Origin: Ciceribacter ferrooxidans | GTDB lineage: Bacteria; Pseudomonadota; Alphaproteobacteria; Rhizobiales; Rhizobiaceae | Length of the DNA: 64,000 nt | Direction of reading: 5' to 3' | NCBI RefSeq assembly: GCF_004137355.1 | Contig: NZ_SDVB01000238.1 | Location: 1-64,000, forward strand | Shown here: positions 26,487 through 34,495 of the stretch, piece by piece | How positions within the stretch are numbered: position 1 is the first letter of the stretch | How the letters are laid out: the number at the start of each line of letters is the position of its first letter | Notes under the pieces: model-generated | Databases searched by the model: none | Seen by the model: only the letters and a program-made list of their open reading frames with translations | What the model was told of the DNA's origin: nothing | Program-made: the position numbers and the translations under genes

Positions 26487-27140
26487 ATGACCGGACCTGA
26501 AGACCGCTGCCGCCTTGTGCTGATCGTGCCCGACATTGCCGATGCGGAGGAAAAGGCCCGCATCGTCGGTGACGCCCTGAGGGGCGGAGACGTCGCCTCC
26601 GTCATCGTGCCGCAATACGATCTCGACGACACCGCCTTCCAGAAGCATGCGGAGAAGCTGGTGCCGGTCATCCAGGCGGCGGGTGCAGCCGCGCTCATCG
26701 TCGACAACAGCCGTGTCGCCGGACGTGTGAAGGCCGACGGCCTGCACATCACCGGCAATGCGAAGGCGCTCGCCGAGGCGGTGGAGAAGCATGCGCCGAA
26801 GCTGATCGTCGGCGGCGGCAACGCGATGGACCGCCATCATGCGCTGGAGATCGGTGAGGTACAGCCGGACTACATCTTCTTCGGCCGGCTCGACGGCGAC
26901 ATCAAGCCGGAGGCGCATTCCAAGAACCTGGCGCTCGGCGAGTGGTGGGCGGCCATGGTGGAAATCCCGACGCTGGTGATGGGCGGCAACGATCCCTCCT
27001 CGGCGCTCGCCGTCGCCGAAACCGGCGTCGAGTTCGTGGCGCTCGGCAAGGCGGTGTTCGCCGATCCGGCGCAGGCCGCGAGTGTGGTTGCATCGGTCAA
27101 CGCCGTTCTTGACGAAAAAGCGCCACGGTTTGAAGATTGA
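26487..27140 (+). CDS. ThiE-like (TIM-barrel) protein with altered active-site motifs
   Basis: A 217-aa protein related to thiamine phosphate synthase: ALIVDNSRVAGRVKADGLHI, LIVGGGNAMDRHHALEIGE, IPTLVMGGNDPSSALAVAETG, FVALGKAVF. The ThiE hallmarks are changed. DGVHLGQ reads DGLHITGN, and the GPxFxTxTK loop that binds HMP-pyrophosphate reads FFGRLDGDIKPEAHSKN. No other thi gene is present. It is often annotated as thiamine phosphate synthase, but I regard the activity as unproven. It is followed 8 bp later by the Sel1 gene. Confidence 0.75.
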   Translation: MTGPEDRCRLVLIVPDIADAEEKARIVGDALRGGDVASVIVPQYDLDDTAFQKHAEKLVPVIQAAGAAALIVDNSRVAGRVKADGLHITGNAKALAEAVEKHAPKLIVGGGNAMDRHHALEIGEVQPDYIFFGRLDGDIKPEAHSKNLALGEWWAAMVEIPTLVMGGNDPSSALAVAETGVEFVALGKAVFADPAQAASVVASVNAVLDEKAPRFED

Positions 27141-27148
27141 ACCTCGAC

Positions 27149-28255
27149 ATGCGGTTCATTCGATATTCTCTCGGCATCCTGATTTCGTCCGTCTCCATTG
27201 CGCTCTGGAGTGGTTATGCCGCGCCCGCTCGGGCGCAGGGCAAGGATGAGGCGCTCACCCGCCCGCTGCCGGCGGACGCAGGCAAGCTGGAACGCGGCGA
27301 CCGCCCGACCTCCGGCAAAGGGGCAGCCGAGGGTGGGGCGGAACCGTCATCGAAGGGGCTCACCCTTTTCGAACGCATGGGGGCACCACTTCCCGACCTG
27401 CCACCCGAGCCCGAATACAAGGGACCGGTCGACGAGGCCTACGGCGCCTTCCAGCGCGGGCTCTATCTCACCGCGATCGACAAGGCGCTGCCGCGGGCGC
27501 AACTCGGTGATCCGGCGGCGCAGACGCTGATTGCCGAGATGACCTCGCGCGGCTTCGGGGTGAAGCGCGACGAGAAGGCCGCGGCCTTCTGGTACGGGCA
27601 GGCGGCGGCGGGCGGCGATCCGGCGGCGATGTTCAAGTACGCGCTCCTCCTCATGGAGGGACGCGATGTCCCGCGCGACAAGGCCAAGGCCGACGACTAC
27701 ATGCGCAAGGCCGCGGAGGCCGGCAACGCCTCGGCGCAGTTCAACTGGGCACAGACGCTCGTCTCCGACAATCCGGGTGACAAGGGCCTGAAGCTTGCGC
27801 TGCCCTTCTACGAGAAATCCGCTGAGCAGGGGATCGCCGACGCGCAATACGCCGTCGCGCAGGTCTACAACGCGCTCAAGGACCTTCCCGAAGAGAAGAA
27901 GTCGAAGGCTCGCTACTGGCTGCAAAGGGCCGCGCGCGCCGGTTTCGACACCGCCCAGCTCGACATGGGGATCTGGCTGGTGAACGGCGTCGGCGGCGAG
28001 CGGAACTACGACGAGGGCTTCATCTGGCTGGGCATCGCCGCCAAACACGGCAATGTCGTCGCGCAGAACCGCCTTGCACATCTCTACGTCAATGCGCTCG
28101 GTACGCGCCCCGATCCGGTTGAGGCGGCGAAGTGGTATGTCCTTTCGCGCCGCGCGGGGCTCAAGGACCCGGCGCTCGAGGACTTCTATCTCGGACTGAC
28201 CGACGAGCAGCAGAAGCAGGCGATCGAAGCCGCGAACAGGTTCCGGCGCGGCTGA
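27149..28255 (+). CDS. Exported Sel1-repeat (SLR/TPR-like) protein
   Basis: A 368-aa protein with a signal peptide (about 1-31, APARA-Q) and five to six Sel1-like repeats (about 100-350), for example GDPAAMFKYALLLMEGRDV, GNASAQFNWAQTL, GIADAQYAVAQVYN and GNVVAQNRLAHLYVNALG. It is a likely periplasmic scaffold; related rhizobial proteins include ExoR-type and PodJ-like regulators, but nothing here assigns it to them. The ATG at 27149 is preferred to an in-frame TTG at 27137 that would overlap the ThiE-like gene. Confidence 0.85.
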   Translation: MRFIRYSLGILISSVSIALWSGYAAPARAQGKDEALTRPLPADAGKLERGDRPTSGKGAAEGGAEPSSKGLTLFERMGAPLPDLPPEPEYKGPVDEAYGAFQRGLYLTAIDKALPRAQLGDPAAQTLIAEMTSRGFGVKRDEKAAAFWYGQAAAGGDPAAMFKYALLLMEGRDVPRDKAKADDYMRKAAEAGNASAQFNWAQTLVSDNPGDKGLKLALPFYEKSAEQGIADAQYAVAQVYNALKDLPEEKKSKARYWLQRAARAGFDTAQLDMGIWLVNGVGGERNYDEGFIWLGIAAKHGNVVAQNRLAHLYVNALGTRPDPVEAAKWYVLSRRAGLKDPALEDFYLGLTDEQQKQAIEAANRFRRG

Positions 28256-28370
28256 GCGTCCGGTCGCGTCGCTTCTGCGTCCGCGGACACCGACATTTGC
28301 GCTGGCGGTCGCTGCGGCGGAATGCGATGTTCCGAATCGGACGGGCATGTCACCGCTGGCAGGGGGCGGG

Positions 28371-29639
28371 ATGGACGAGATCGAACTCTATCAGCGGCTT
28401 GGACTGGCGATTGCGATCGGGGCAGCGGTCGGCGTCGAGCGTCACTGGCGCGCGAAAGACGAGCCGGAAGGTGCCCGGGCGGCGGGCATCCGCACCTTCA
28501 CGATGATCGGCATGACCGGCGGCGTCGCCGGTCTTGTTGAAAAGTATCTTCCCTCCGGCGTCGCCGGATCAGGAATCGCCGTCACGGGCTTCCTGGTTGC
28601 GATGACGCTGGTGGTCGCCGTCTTCGAGCTGCGCGAGGCGATCGCCTCGAAATCCTTCAGCGTCACCTCCGTCGTCGCGGCCATGCTCACCTTCGGCCTC
28701 GGCGTCGTCGCGGTTCTCGGCAACATGACGCTCGCGTCGGCCGGCGGTGTGGCGCTGCTCGCGATCCTCGCGGCAAAGCAGTTTCTGCATCAGGCGATCC
28801 AGCGTCTGCAATGGGTGGAACTGCGCTCGGCGGTCATCCTGCTCACCATGACCTTCGTGCTCCTGCCTGTCATCCCCAAGGAGCCGATAGGACCCTTCGG
28901 CGGCGTCTCCCCGGCAAGCCTTGTGCTCGTCGCCATCACGCTCGCCTCGATCTCCTTCGTGGGCTATGTCGCGGTCCGCATCCTCGGCTCCTCGCGTGGC
29001 GATCTCGTTGCCGGGGCCATCGGCGGCCTCGTCTCCTCGACAGGTGCGACGATCGCGTTTGCAAGGCGCGCGCGCGACGGCGAGCCGAACCGAACGCTCG
29101 CCGCCGGGGTGATCGCGGCGGGTGCGGTGTCGCTTGCGCGCACCGCCTTCCTCGTCGGAACGCTCGCACCGTCGCTGCTGCCTTCGCTGCTGCCGCCGCT
29201 CGGCGTCGGCGGCGCCGTGATGACGGTTTACGCGCTCGTGCTTGCCGCGCGCGTTCCGTCGGGCGACGGCGCACGGATGCCGCAGAACCCGTTCGAACTG
29301 TCGGCGGTCGCCAAGATGGCCCTGCTCCTCGTCGCCGTCGCTTTCCTCGCGCGCGCCGCTGCCGCCTATTTCGGTGCGACCGGCCTCATCCTCGCGGCGG
29401 GCCTGACGGGGCTCGCCGATATCGATGCCACGACGGTTGCCGTCGCCGGCATGCTTCCGACGCTCGACCGGGAAACGGCGGTCGAGGCGATCGGCGTCGC
29501 CGTGCTCGCCAACACCGCGGCCAAGGCTGTCTATGCTTCGGCGCTTGCCGGCGGCGCCTTCGGCCGCCATCTCTGGGCAGCCTCGATCCTCGCCTCGCTC
29601 GCCGCTTCGGTCGTCCTCCTCGCGTCGTTGGCATCCTGA
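28371..29639 (+). CDS. MgtC/SapB-DUF4010 family membrane protein
   Basis: A 422-aa polytopic protein. The N-terminal MgtC/SapB-like half (about 1-140) has RLGLAIAIGAAVGVERHWR and ARAAGIRTFTMIGMTGGVAG. The C-terminal DUF4010 half (about 180-415) has about seven further helices and GAIGGLVSSTGATIAFARRA. The function is unknown; MgtC domains are tied to Mg2+ stress, but many members are not. AGGGGGCGGG directly precedes the ATG at 28371, which supports that start over the ATG at 28347. Confidence 0.85.
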   Translation: MDEIELYQRLGLAIAIGAAVGVERHWRAKDEPEGARAAGIRTFTMIGMTGGVAGLVEKYLPSGVAGSGIAVTGFLVAMTLVVAVFELREAIASKSFSVTSVVAAMLTFGLGVVAVLGNMTLASAGGVALLAILAAKQFLHQAIQRLQWVELRSAVILLTMTFVLLPVIPKEPIGPFGGVSPASLVLVAITLASISFVGYVAVRILGSSRGDLVAGAIGGLVSSTGATIAFARRARDGEPNRTLAAGVIAAGAVSLARTAFLVGTLAPSLLPSLLPPLGVGGAVMTVYALVLAARVPSGDGARMPQNPFELSAVAKMALLLVAVAFLARAAAAYFGATGLILAAGLTGLADIDATTVAVAGMLPTLDRETAVEAIGVAVLANTAAKAVYASALAGGAFGRHLWAASILASLAASVVLLASLAS

Positions 29640-29783
29640 AGGCTGCCGCTTGCCCGCGATGGTGGCCGAGGCCCCTTGAATTCGGGCGATTTTTGTGGTC
29701 TTGAACCGGCTCCGCGATCCTTCAGGCGCCGCCGCTCACCGAAGCCGCGCGCCTCGCCGCAAATTTCAAGGAAAAACACCGAA

Positions 29784-30584
29784 ATGGCCCGTTCAGCTCT
29801 CCTCAATGTCATGGTTCAGGCCGCGCTCAAGGCCGGCAAGTCGCTGGCGCGCGATTTCGGCGAGGTCCAGAACCTGCAGGTCTCAGTGAAGGGACCCGGT
29901 GACTTCGTCTCTCAGGCCGATTTCCGTGCGGAGAAGATCGTCAAGGAAGAGCTCCTGAAGGCGCGCCCGACCTACGGCTTCCTCGGCGAGGAGGGCGAGG
30001 AGATCATCGGCACCGACGGCTCCCACCGCTGGCTCGTCGATCCGCTGGACGGTACCACCAACTTCCTGCACGGCATTCCGCAGTTCGCCGTCTCGATCGC
30101 GCTCGAACGCAATGGCGAGGTCGTCGCCGGCGTCGTCTTCAATCCCGCGACCGACGAGCTCTTCACCGCCGAGCGCGGCGGCGGCGCCTTCCTCAACGAC
30201 CGCCGCCTTCGGGTCGCTGCCCGCAAGACTCTTTCCGATTGCGTCATCGGCTGCGGCATCCCGCACCTCGGCAAGTCGAATCACGGCAAGTTCCTGCTCG
30301 AGCTGCGCCACGTGATGGGCGAAGTCTCGGGCGTGCGCCGCATCGGATCGGCCGCACTCGATCTCGCCTATGTCGCGGCGGGCCGCTTCGACGGCTTCTG
30401 GGAAACCCACCTCAACGCCTGGGACATCGCGGCCGGCCTGATCCTCATCCGCGAGGCGGGCGGCTTCACCAGCGATACCGACGGCGGCACCGACATGCTG
30501 TCGACCGGCACCGTCGTCGCCGGCAACGAATACATCCAGAAGGCGCTCCTCGAGGTCATCGGTCGGCCGGTGCCGAAAGCCTGA
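29784..30584 (+). CDS. suhB: Inositol monophosphatase family protein
   Basis: A Mg2+-dependent phosphatase acting on inositol 1-phosphate or related sugar phosphates. The 266-aa product has the metal motifs GEEGEE (about 70), WLVDPLDGTTNFLHG (about 83-97) and LNAWDIAAGLILIREAGG (about 214-231) and is full length. The ATG at 29784 has AAGGAAA upstream; the frame extends further upstream without similarity. Whether it also acts in rRNA maturation like E. coli SuhB is not known. Confidence 0.92.
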   Translation: MARSALLNVMVQAALKAGKSLARDFGEVQNLQVSVKGPGDFVSQADFRAEKIVKEELLKARPTYGFLGEEGEEIIGTDGSHRWLVDPLDGTTNFLHGIPQFAVSIALERNGEVVAGVVFNPATDELFTAERGGGAFLNDRRLRVAARKTLSDCVIGCGIPHLGKSNHGKFLLELRHVMGEVSGVRRIGSAALDLAYVAAGRFDGFWETHLNAWDIAAGLILIREAGGFTSDTDGGTDMLSTGTVVAGNEYIQKALLEVIGRPVPKA

Positions 30585-30684
30585 CACCGTGTCGCCGGCT
30601 GTGGCCGGCGGGCGACTCCCCCTTCAATTCGTCTCAATTTTCCACTAGCCTCCCGCAGCAAGATCCCGGGAGGCTGAGGACGAT

Positions 30685-31716
30685 ATGGTGAAAGTGAAGC
30701 TGGCGGACCTGGAAGCGGCCGAGACGGGGACGGGGAACTACGAGCACAAGCTCTCGAGCCCGATGCCCTTCTTCACCACCATGCTGATCTTCCTGATCAT
30801 CGTGGGCTTCATCATCGCGATTCTCTACCGGCAGGCCCACGCGGCCTTCGTCACCAATCCGGGGCTGAACGGGCTCATCCTCGGCGTTCTCGCGGTCGGG
30901 ATCATCCTCGTCTTCACCCATGTCCTGGCGCTGCGACCGGAAGTGCGCTGGTTCAATTCCTTCCTCGCCGCCGGCAGCGCCGACAAGGTCGGGCGTGAGC
31001 CGCGCCTGCTCGCGCCGGTGCGTTCGCTGATCGGCAGCCGGCGCGACCTTGCGATCTCGACGGCCTCGCTGCGCTCCATCCTCGATTCGATCGCCACGCG
31101 CCTCGACGAGTCGCGGGACACGTCCCGTTACCTGATCGGGCTTCTCGTCTTCCTCGGCCTGCTCGGCACCTTCTGGGGCCTGCTCGGCACCATCAGTTCG
31201 ATCACCGCGGTCATCCAGTCTCTCGACCCGACGTCCGGCGACAGCGCCGACGTGCTGCAGGCGCTGAAGAACGGGCTCACCGGGCCGCTGAGCGGCATGG
31301 GCACGGCGTTTTCGTCCTCGCTGCTCGGCCTTTCCGGTTCGCTCATCCTCGGTTTCCTCGACCTGCAGGCGGGTCGCGCGCAGAACCGTTTCTATACCGA
31401 ACTCGAAAACTGGCTCTCCTCGGTGACGGATGTCGGCTCCGACCTCATGGTCGCCGAGACGCCGGCCGTCTCCTCCGACGACATGAAGCGGCTGATCGGT
31501 CAGATGCACAAGCTGATGACCCAGCAGGCCGGCGCCAGCAACGAACGCTCGGTCGCCGCCGTCGCCAACCTAGCGGAGGGCATCCAGGGCCTCGTCAAGA
31601 ACATGCGCAACGAACAGCAGATGTTGCGCGACTGGATCGAACAGCAGCAGGAAGACGCCCGCGCCATGCGCAAGGTCCTCGAACGGTTGAACGACAAGAT
31701 GGGCGGGGACGAGTAA
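30685..31716 (+). CDS. MotA/TolQ/ExbB-type proton-channel protein, non-flagellar
   Basis: A 343-aa inner-membrane protein with four helices (about 27-48, 60-82, 150-172, 213-238) and the MotA/TolQ/ExbB core between helices 3 and 4 (LLGTFWGLLGTIS ... LSGMGTAFSSSLLGLSGSL). A C-terminal cytoplasmic coiled coil follows (about 270-340). No flagellar genes are nearby. The stop is 3 bp before a MotB-like gene, so the two encode a stator-type ion channel and its peptidoglycan-binding partner. The process it powers is unknown. Confidence 0.85.
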   Translation: MVKVKLADLEAAETGTGNYEHKLSSPMPFFTTMLIFLIIVGFIIAILYRQAHAAFVTNPGLNGLILGVLAVGIILVFTHVLALRPEVRWFNSFLAAGSADKVGREPRLLAPVRSLIGSRRDLAISTASLRSILDSIATRLDESRDTSRYLIGLLVFLGLLGTFWGLLGTISSITAVIQSLDPTSGDSADVLQALKNGLTGPLSGMGTAFSSSLLGLSGSLILGFLDLQAGRAQNRFYTELENWLSSVTDVGSDLMVAETPAVSSDDMKRLIGQMHKLMTQQAGASNERSVAAVANLAEGIQGLVKNMRNEQQMLRDWIEQQQEDARAMRKVLERLNDKMGGDE

Positions 31717-31719
31717 CCG

Positions 31720-32751
31720 ATGGCCCTTGCGCGCAACCGCCGCCGGGAACGGGGCGTCGACTACTGGCCGGGCTTCGTCGACGCGCTCTCGACATTGCTT
31801 CTCGCCATCATGTTCCTGCTGACCGTCTTCGTGCTGGCGCAGTTCATCCTCAGCCGCGAAATCTCCGGCAAGGACGAGGTGCTCAACCGGCTGAACAGCC
31901 AGATTGCCGAGCTCACCGAATTGCTGGCGCTCGAAAAGAGCGGCAAGCAGGACCTCGAAGACACGCTTGCGACCCTGCAGTCGTCGCTCGCCACGTCCGA
32001 AAGCGAGCGCAGCCGCCTGCAGCAGCTTCTCGCGAGCGGTGCGGGTTCGGCGGAGGCTGCCAATAGCCGCATCGGCACGCTCAACCAGCAACTCGACCAG
32101 GAGAAGGAAGTCAGCGCCCGGGCGCTAAGCCAGGTGGAACTGCTGAACCAGCAGATCGCCGCACTTCGCGCGCAGATCGCCGCCGTCGAGCAGGCGCTGC
32201 AGGCATCCGAGGCCAAGGACCAGACGTCGCAGGCGAAGATCGCCGATCTCGGACGTCGCCTCAACGTCGCTCTCGCCCAGCGCGTGCAGGAGCTCAATCG
32301 CTATCGCTCGGACTTCTTCGGCCGGTTGCGCGAAATTCTCTCCGACCGCGAGAACATCCGCATCGTCGGCGACCGCTTCGTCTTCCAGTCGGAGGTGCTC
32401 TTCCCGTCCGGCAGCAGCGACCTCAATCCGGAGGGCGAAGTCGAGATGGCCAAGCTCGCGACGGCGCTCATCGATCTCGCCAAGGAAATCCCGGCGGAGA
32501 TCAACTGGGTGCTGCGCGTCGACGGCCATACCGACAACGTGCCGCTGCTCGGCACCGGCCGCTATGCCGACAATTGGGAGCTCTCCTCGGCACGCGCCAT
32601 CGCGGTGGTGAAGTTCCTGATTTCTCGCGGCGTGCCGGCCAACCGGCTGGTGGCTGCGGGCTTCGGCGAATTCCAGCCGATCGCCGAGGGCGACAGCCCC
32701 GACGCACGCTCGCAGAACCGGCGTATCGAGCTGAAGCTCACCGAGCGATAA
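31720..32751 (+). CDS. MotB/OmpA-type peptidoglycan-binding motor partner with long coiled coil
   Basis: A 343-aa protein: basic N-terminus, one membrane helix (about 18-43) with an Asp at position 21 (WPGFVDALST) where MotB carries the proton-binding Asp. A long coiled coil (about 50-195) is rich in Gln/Leu/Glu heptads. An OmpA/MotB peptidoglycan-binding domain (about 205-343) has DGHTDNVPL, NWELSSARAIAVV, GFGEFQPIA and SQNRRIEL. It forms a unit with the MotA-like gene 3 bp upstream. The coiled coil is much longer than in flagellar MotB. Confidence 0.88.
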   Translation: MALARNRRRERGVDYWPGFVDALSTLLLAIMFLLTVFVLAQFILSREISGKDEVLNRLNSQIAELTELLALEKSGKQDLEDTLATLQSSLATSESERSRLQQLLASGAGSAEAANSRIGTLNQQLDQEKEVSARALSQVELLNQQIAALRAQIAAVEQALQASEAKDQTSQAKIADLGRRLNVALAQRVQELNRYRSDFFGRLREILSDRENIRIVGDRFVFQSEVLFPSGSSDLNPEGEVEMAKLATALIDLAKEIPAEINWVLRVDGHTDNVPLLGTGRYADNWELSSARAIAVVKFLISRGVPANRLVAAGFGEFQPIAEGDSPDARSQNRRIELKLTER

Positions 32752-32831
32752 GTCGCCTGCCTCGGCGGGCAGGGTTGTCAAACCCTTACGTGTTCGTAAA
32801 AGTAAGAAACGGACACGGGGAGGGGCAGACG

Positions 32832-34475
32832 ATGGATTTCGACGTACTGGTGATCGGGGGCGGACTTGCCGGGCTCGTGGCGGCGACGGAGGCGGCGGAT
32901 CGCGGGCTCAGGACCTGCATCCTCGACCAGGAGGGCGAGCAGAGCCTCGGAGGCCAGGCCTTCTGGTCGCTCGGCGGCCTCTTCTTTGTCGACAGTCCCG
33001 AACAGCGCCGGATGCGCATCCGCGACAGCTACGAGCTGGCACGGCAGGACTGGTTCGGATCGGCCGGCTTCGACCGGCCCGAAGACCACTGGCCGCGGCT
33101 GTGGGCCGAAGCCTATCTGCAATTTGCCGCCGGCGAAAAGCGCGACTGGCTGCACAGGCAGGGGCTGCGCTGGTTTCCTGTCGTCGGCTGGGCCGAGCGC
33201 GGCGGTTCGCTCGCCGCTGGCCACGGCAACTCCGTGCCGCGCTTCCACGTCACCTGGGGAACGGGGCCGGCGGTCATCGAGCCATTCGTCCGCCGCGCCC
33301 GTGCCGCAGAGGCCGCGGGCCGTCTCACTTTCCGTTTCCGTCATCAGGTCGACCGGCTGATCGTCACCAACGGTGCCGTCACGGGCGCACAGGGAACGAT
33401 CCTCAAGCCGGACGCCATCCAGCGCGGAGGCGCAAGTTCGCGCCATCCCGTCGGCGAGTTCGAGATCAGTGCGGGCGCGGTGATCGTCACGTCCGGCGGC
33501 ATCGGCGGCAACCACGACCTCGTGCGCAAGAACTGGCCCGTGGAGCGGCTCGGCCCGGCGCCGAAATCGATGGTCGCCGGCGTGCCGGCCTATGTCGACG
33601 GCCGCATGCTCGCGATCGCCCAGAGCGCGGGCGGGCGCATCGTCAACGGCGACCGCATGTGGCACTATACCGAAGGCCTCAGGAACTACGATCCCATCTG
33701 GCCGAACCACGGCATCCGCATCCTGCCCGGGCCGTCCTCCTTCTGGTGCGATGCCGACGGCAACCGCTTCGAGGCGTCGGCGATGCCGGGCTTCGATACA
33801 CTGGCGACGCTGAAGGCGATCCGCGTGCGCGGCCACGAATACAGCTGGTTCATCCTGACCAAGGCGATCATCAAGCGCGAGTTCGCGCTCTCCGGCTCGG
33901 AGCAGAATCCCGATCTCACCGGCAAGGACATCCGTCGTCTCCTGTCGCGCCTCGGCCGTAATCCGCCGGGGCCGGTGCAGGCGTTCATGGACAAGGGCGA
34001 GGATTTCGTCGTGCGCGACAACCTTGAGGATCTCGTCGCCGGCATGAACGAGCTGACCGGCGAGCACCGGCTCGGCGTGCAGCACGTCCGCGCGCAGATC
34101 GAGGCCCGCGACCGGGAACTCGACAATCCCTTCAACAAGGATGCACAGATCACCGCAATCCACGGCGCCCGCAAATATCTCGGCGATCGATTCATGCGCA
34201 CGGCGAAGCCGCACCGGCTTCTCGACCCGAAGGCCGGACCGCTGATCGGGGTTCGCCTGCACGTGCTGACGCGCAAGACGCTCGGCGGGCTGCACACGGA
34301 TCTCCATGCGCGCGTGCTCGGCGCAAACGACGAGCCTATCCCCGGCCTCTATGCCGCCGGTGAAGTCTCCGGCTTCGGCGGTGGCGGCATGCACGGCTAC
34401 AATGCGCTCGAGGGCACCTTCCTCGGCGGCTGCCTGTTTTCCGGACGCGTCGCCGGGCGCTCGGTCGGGGCCTGA
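32832..34475 (+). CDS. FAD-binding dehydrogenase (FAD-binding-2 / KstD-like)
   Basis: A 547-aa flavoprotein with the N-terminal dinucleotide motif VLVIGGGLAGLVAATEAADRG, the FAD-linked AFWSLGGLFFVD segment and the C-terminal IPGLYAAGEVSGFGGGGMHG ... NALEGTFLGGCLFSGR block typical of the fumarate reductase/ketosteroid dehydrogenase superfamily. The substrate is unknown, and it lacks a covalent-flavin signature. The ATG at 32832 follows GGGGAGGGGCAG. It stands alone after the motor pair (80 bp gap) and converges on the ABC exporter. Confidence 0.88.
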   Translation: MDFDVLVIGGGLAGLVAATEAADRGLRTCILDQEGEQSLGGQAFWSLGGLFFVDSPEQRRMRIRDSYELARQDWFGSAGFDRPEDHWPRLWAEAYLQFAAGEKRDWLHRQGLRWFPVVGWAERGGSLAAGHGNSVPRFHVTWGTGPAVIEPFVRRARAAEAAGRLTFRFRHQVDRLIVTNGAVTGAQGTILKPDAIQRGGASSRHPVGEFEISAGAVIVTSGGIGGNHDLVRKNWPVERLGPAPKSMVAGVPAYVDGRMLAIAQSAGGRIVNGDRMWHYTEGLRNYDPIWPNHGIRILPGPSSFWCDADGNRFEASAMPGFDTLATLKAIRVRGHEYSWFILTKAIIKREFALSGSEQNPDLTGKDIRRLLSRLGRNPPGPVQAFMDKGEDFVVRDNLEDLVAGMNELTGEHRLGVQHVRAQIEARDRELDNPFNKDAQITAIHGARKYLGDRFMRTAKPHRLLDPKAGPLIGVRLHVLTRKTLGGLHTDLHARVLGANDEPIPGLYAAGEVSGFGGGGMHGYNALEGTFLGGCLFSGRVAGRSVGA

Positions 34476-34495
34476 CGCGAGAGGGCGAGGCGCCG

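Noticed and set aside
30685-32751. A Zorya-type defence system based on the MotA/MotB-like pair.
   Set aside because: ZorA/ZorB-like layout is present, but no ZorC/ZorD helicase or ZorE nuclease gene is adjacent, and the neighbours are housekeeping genes.
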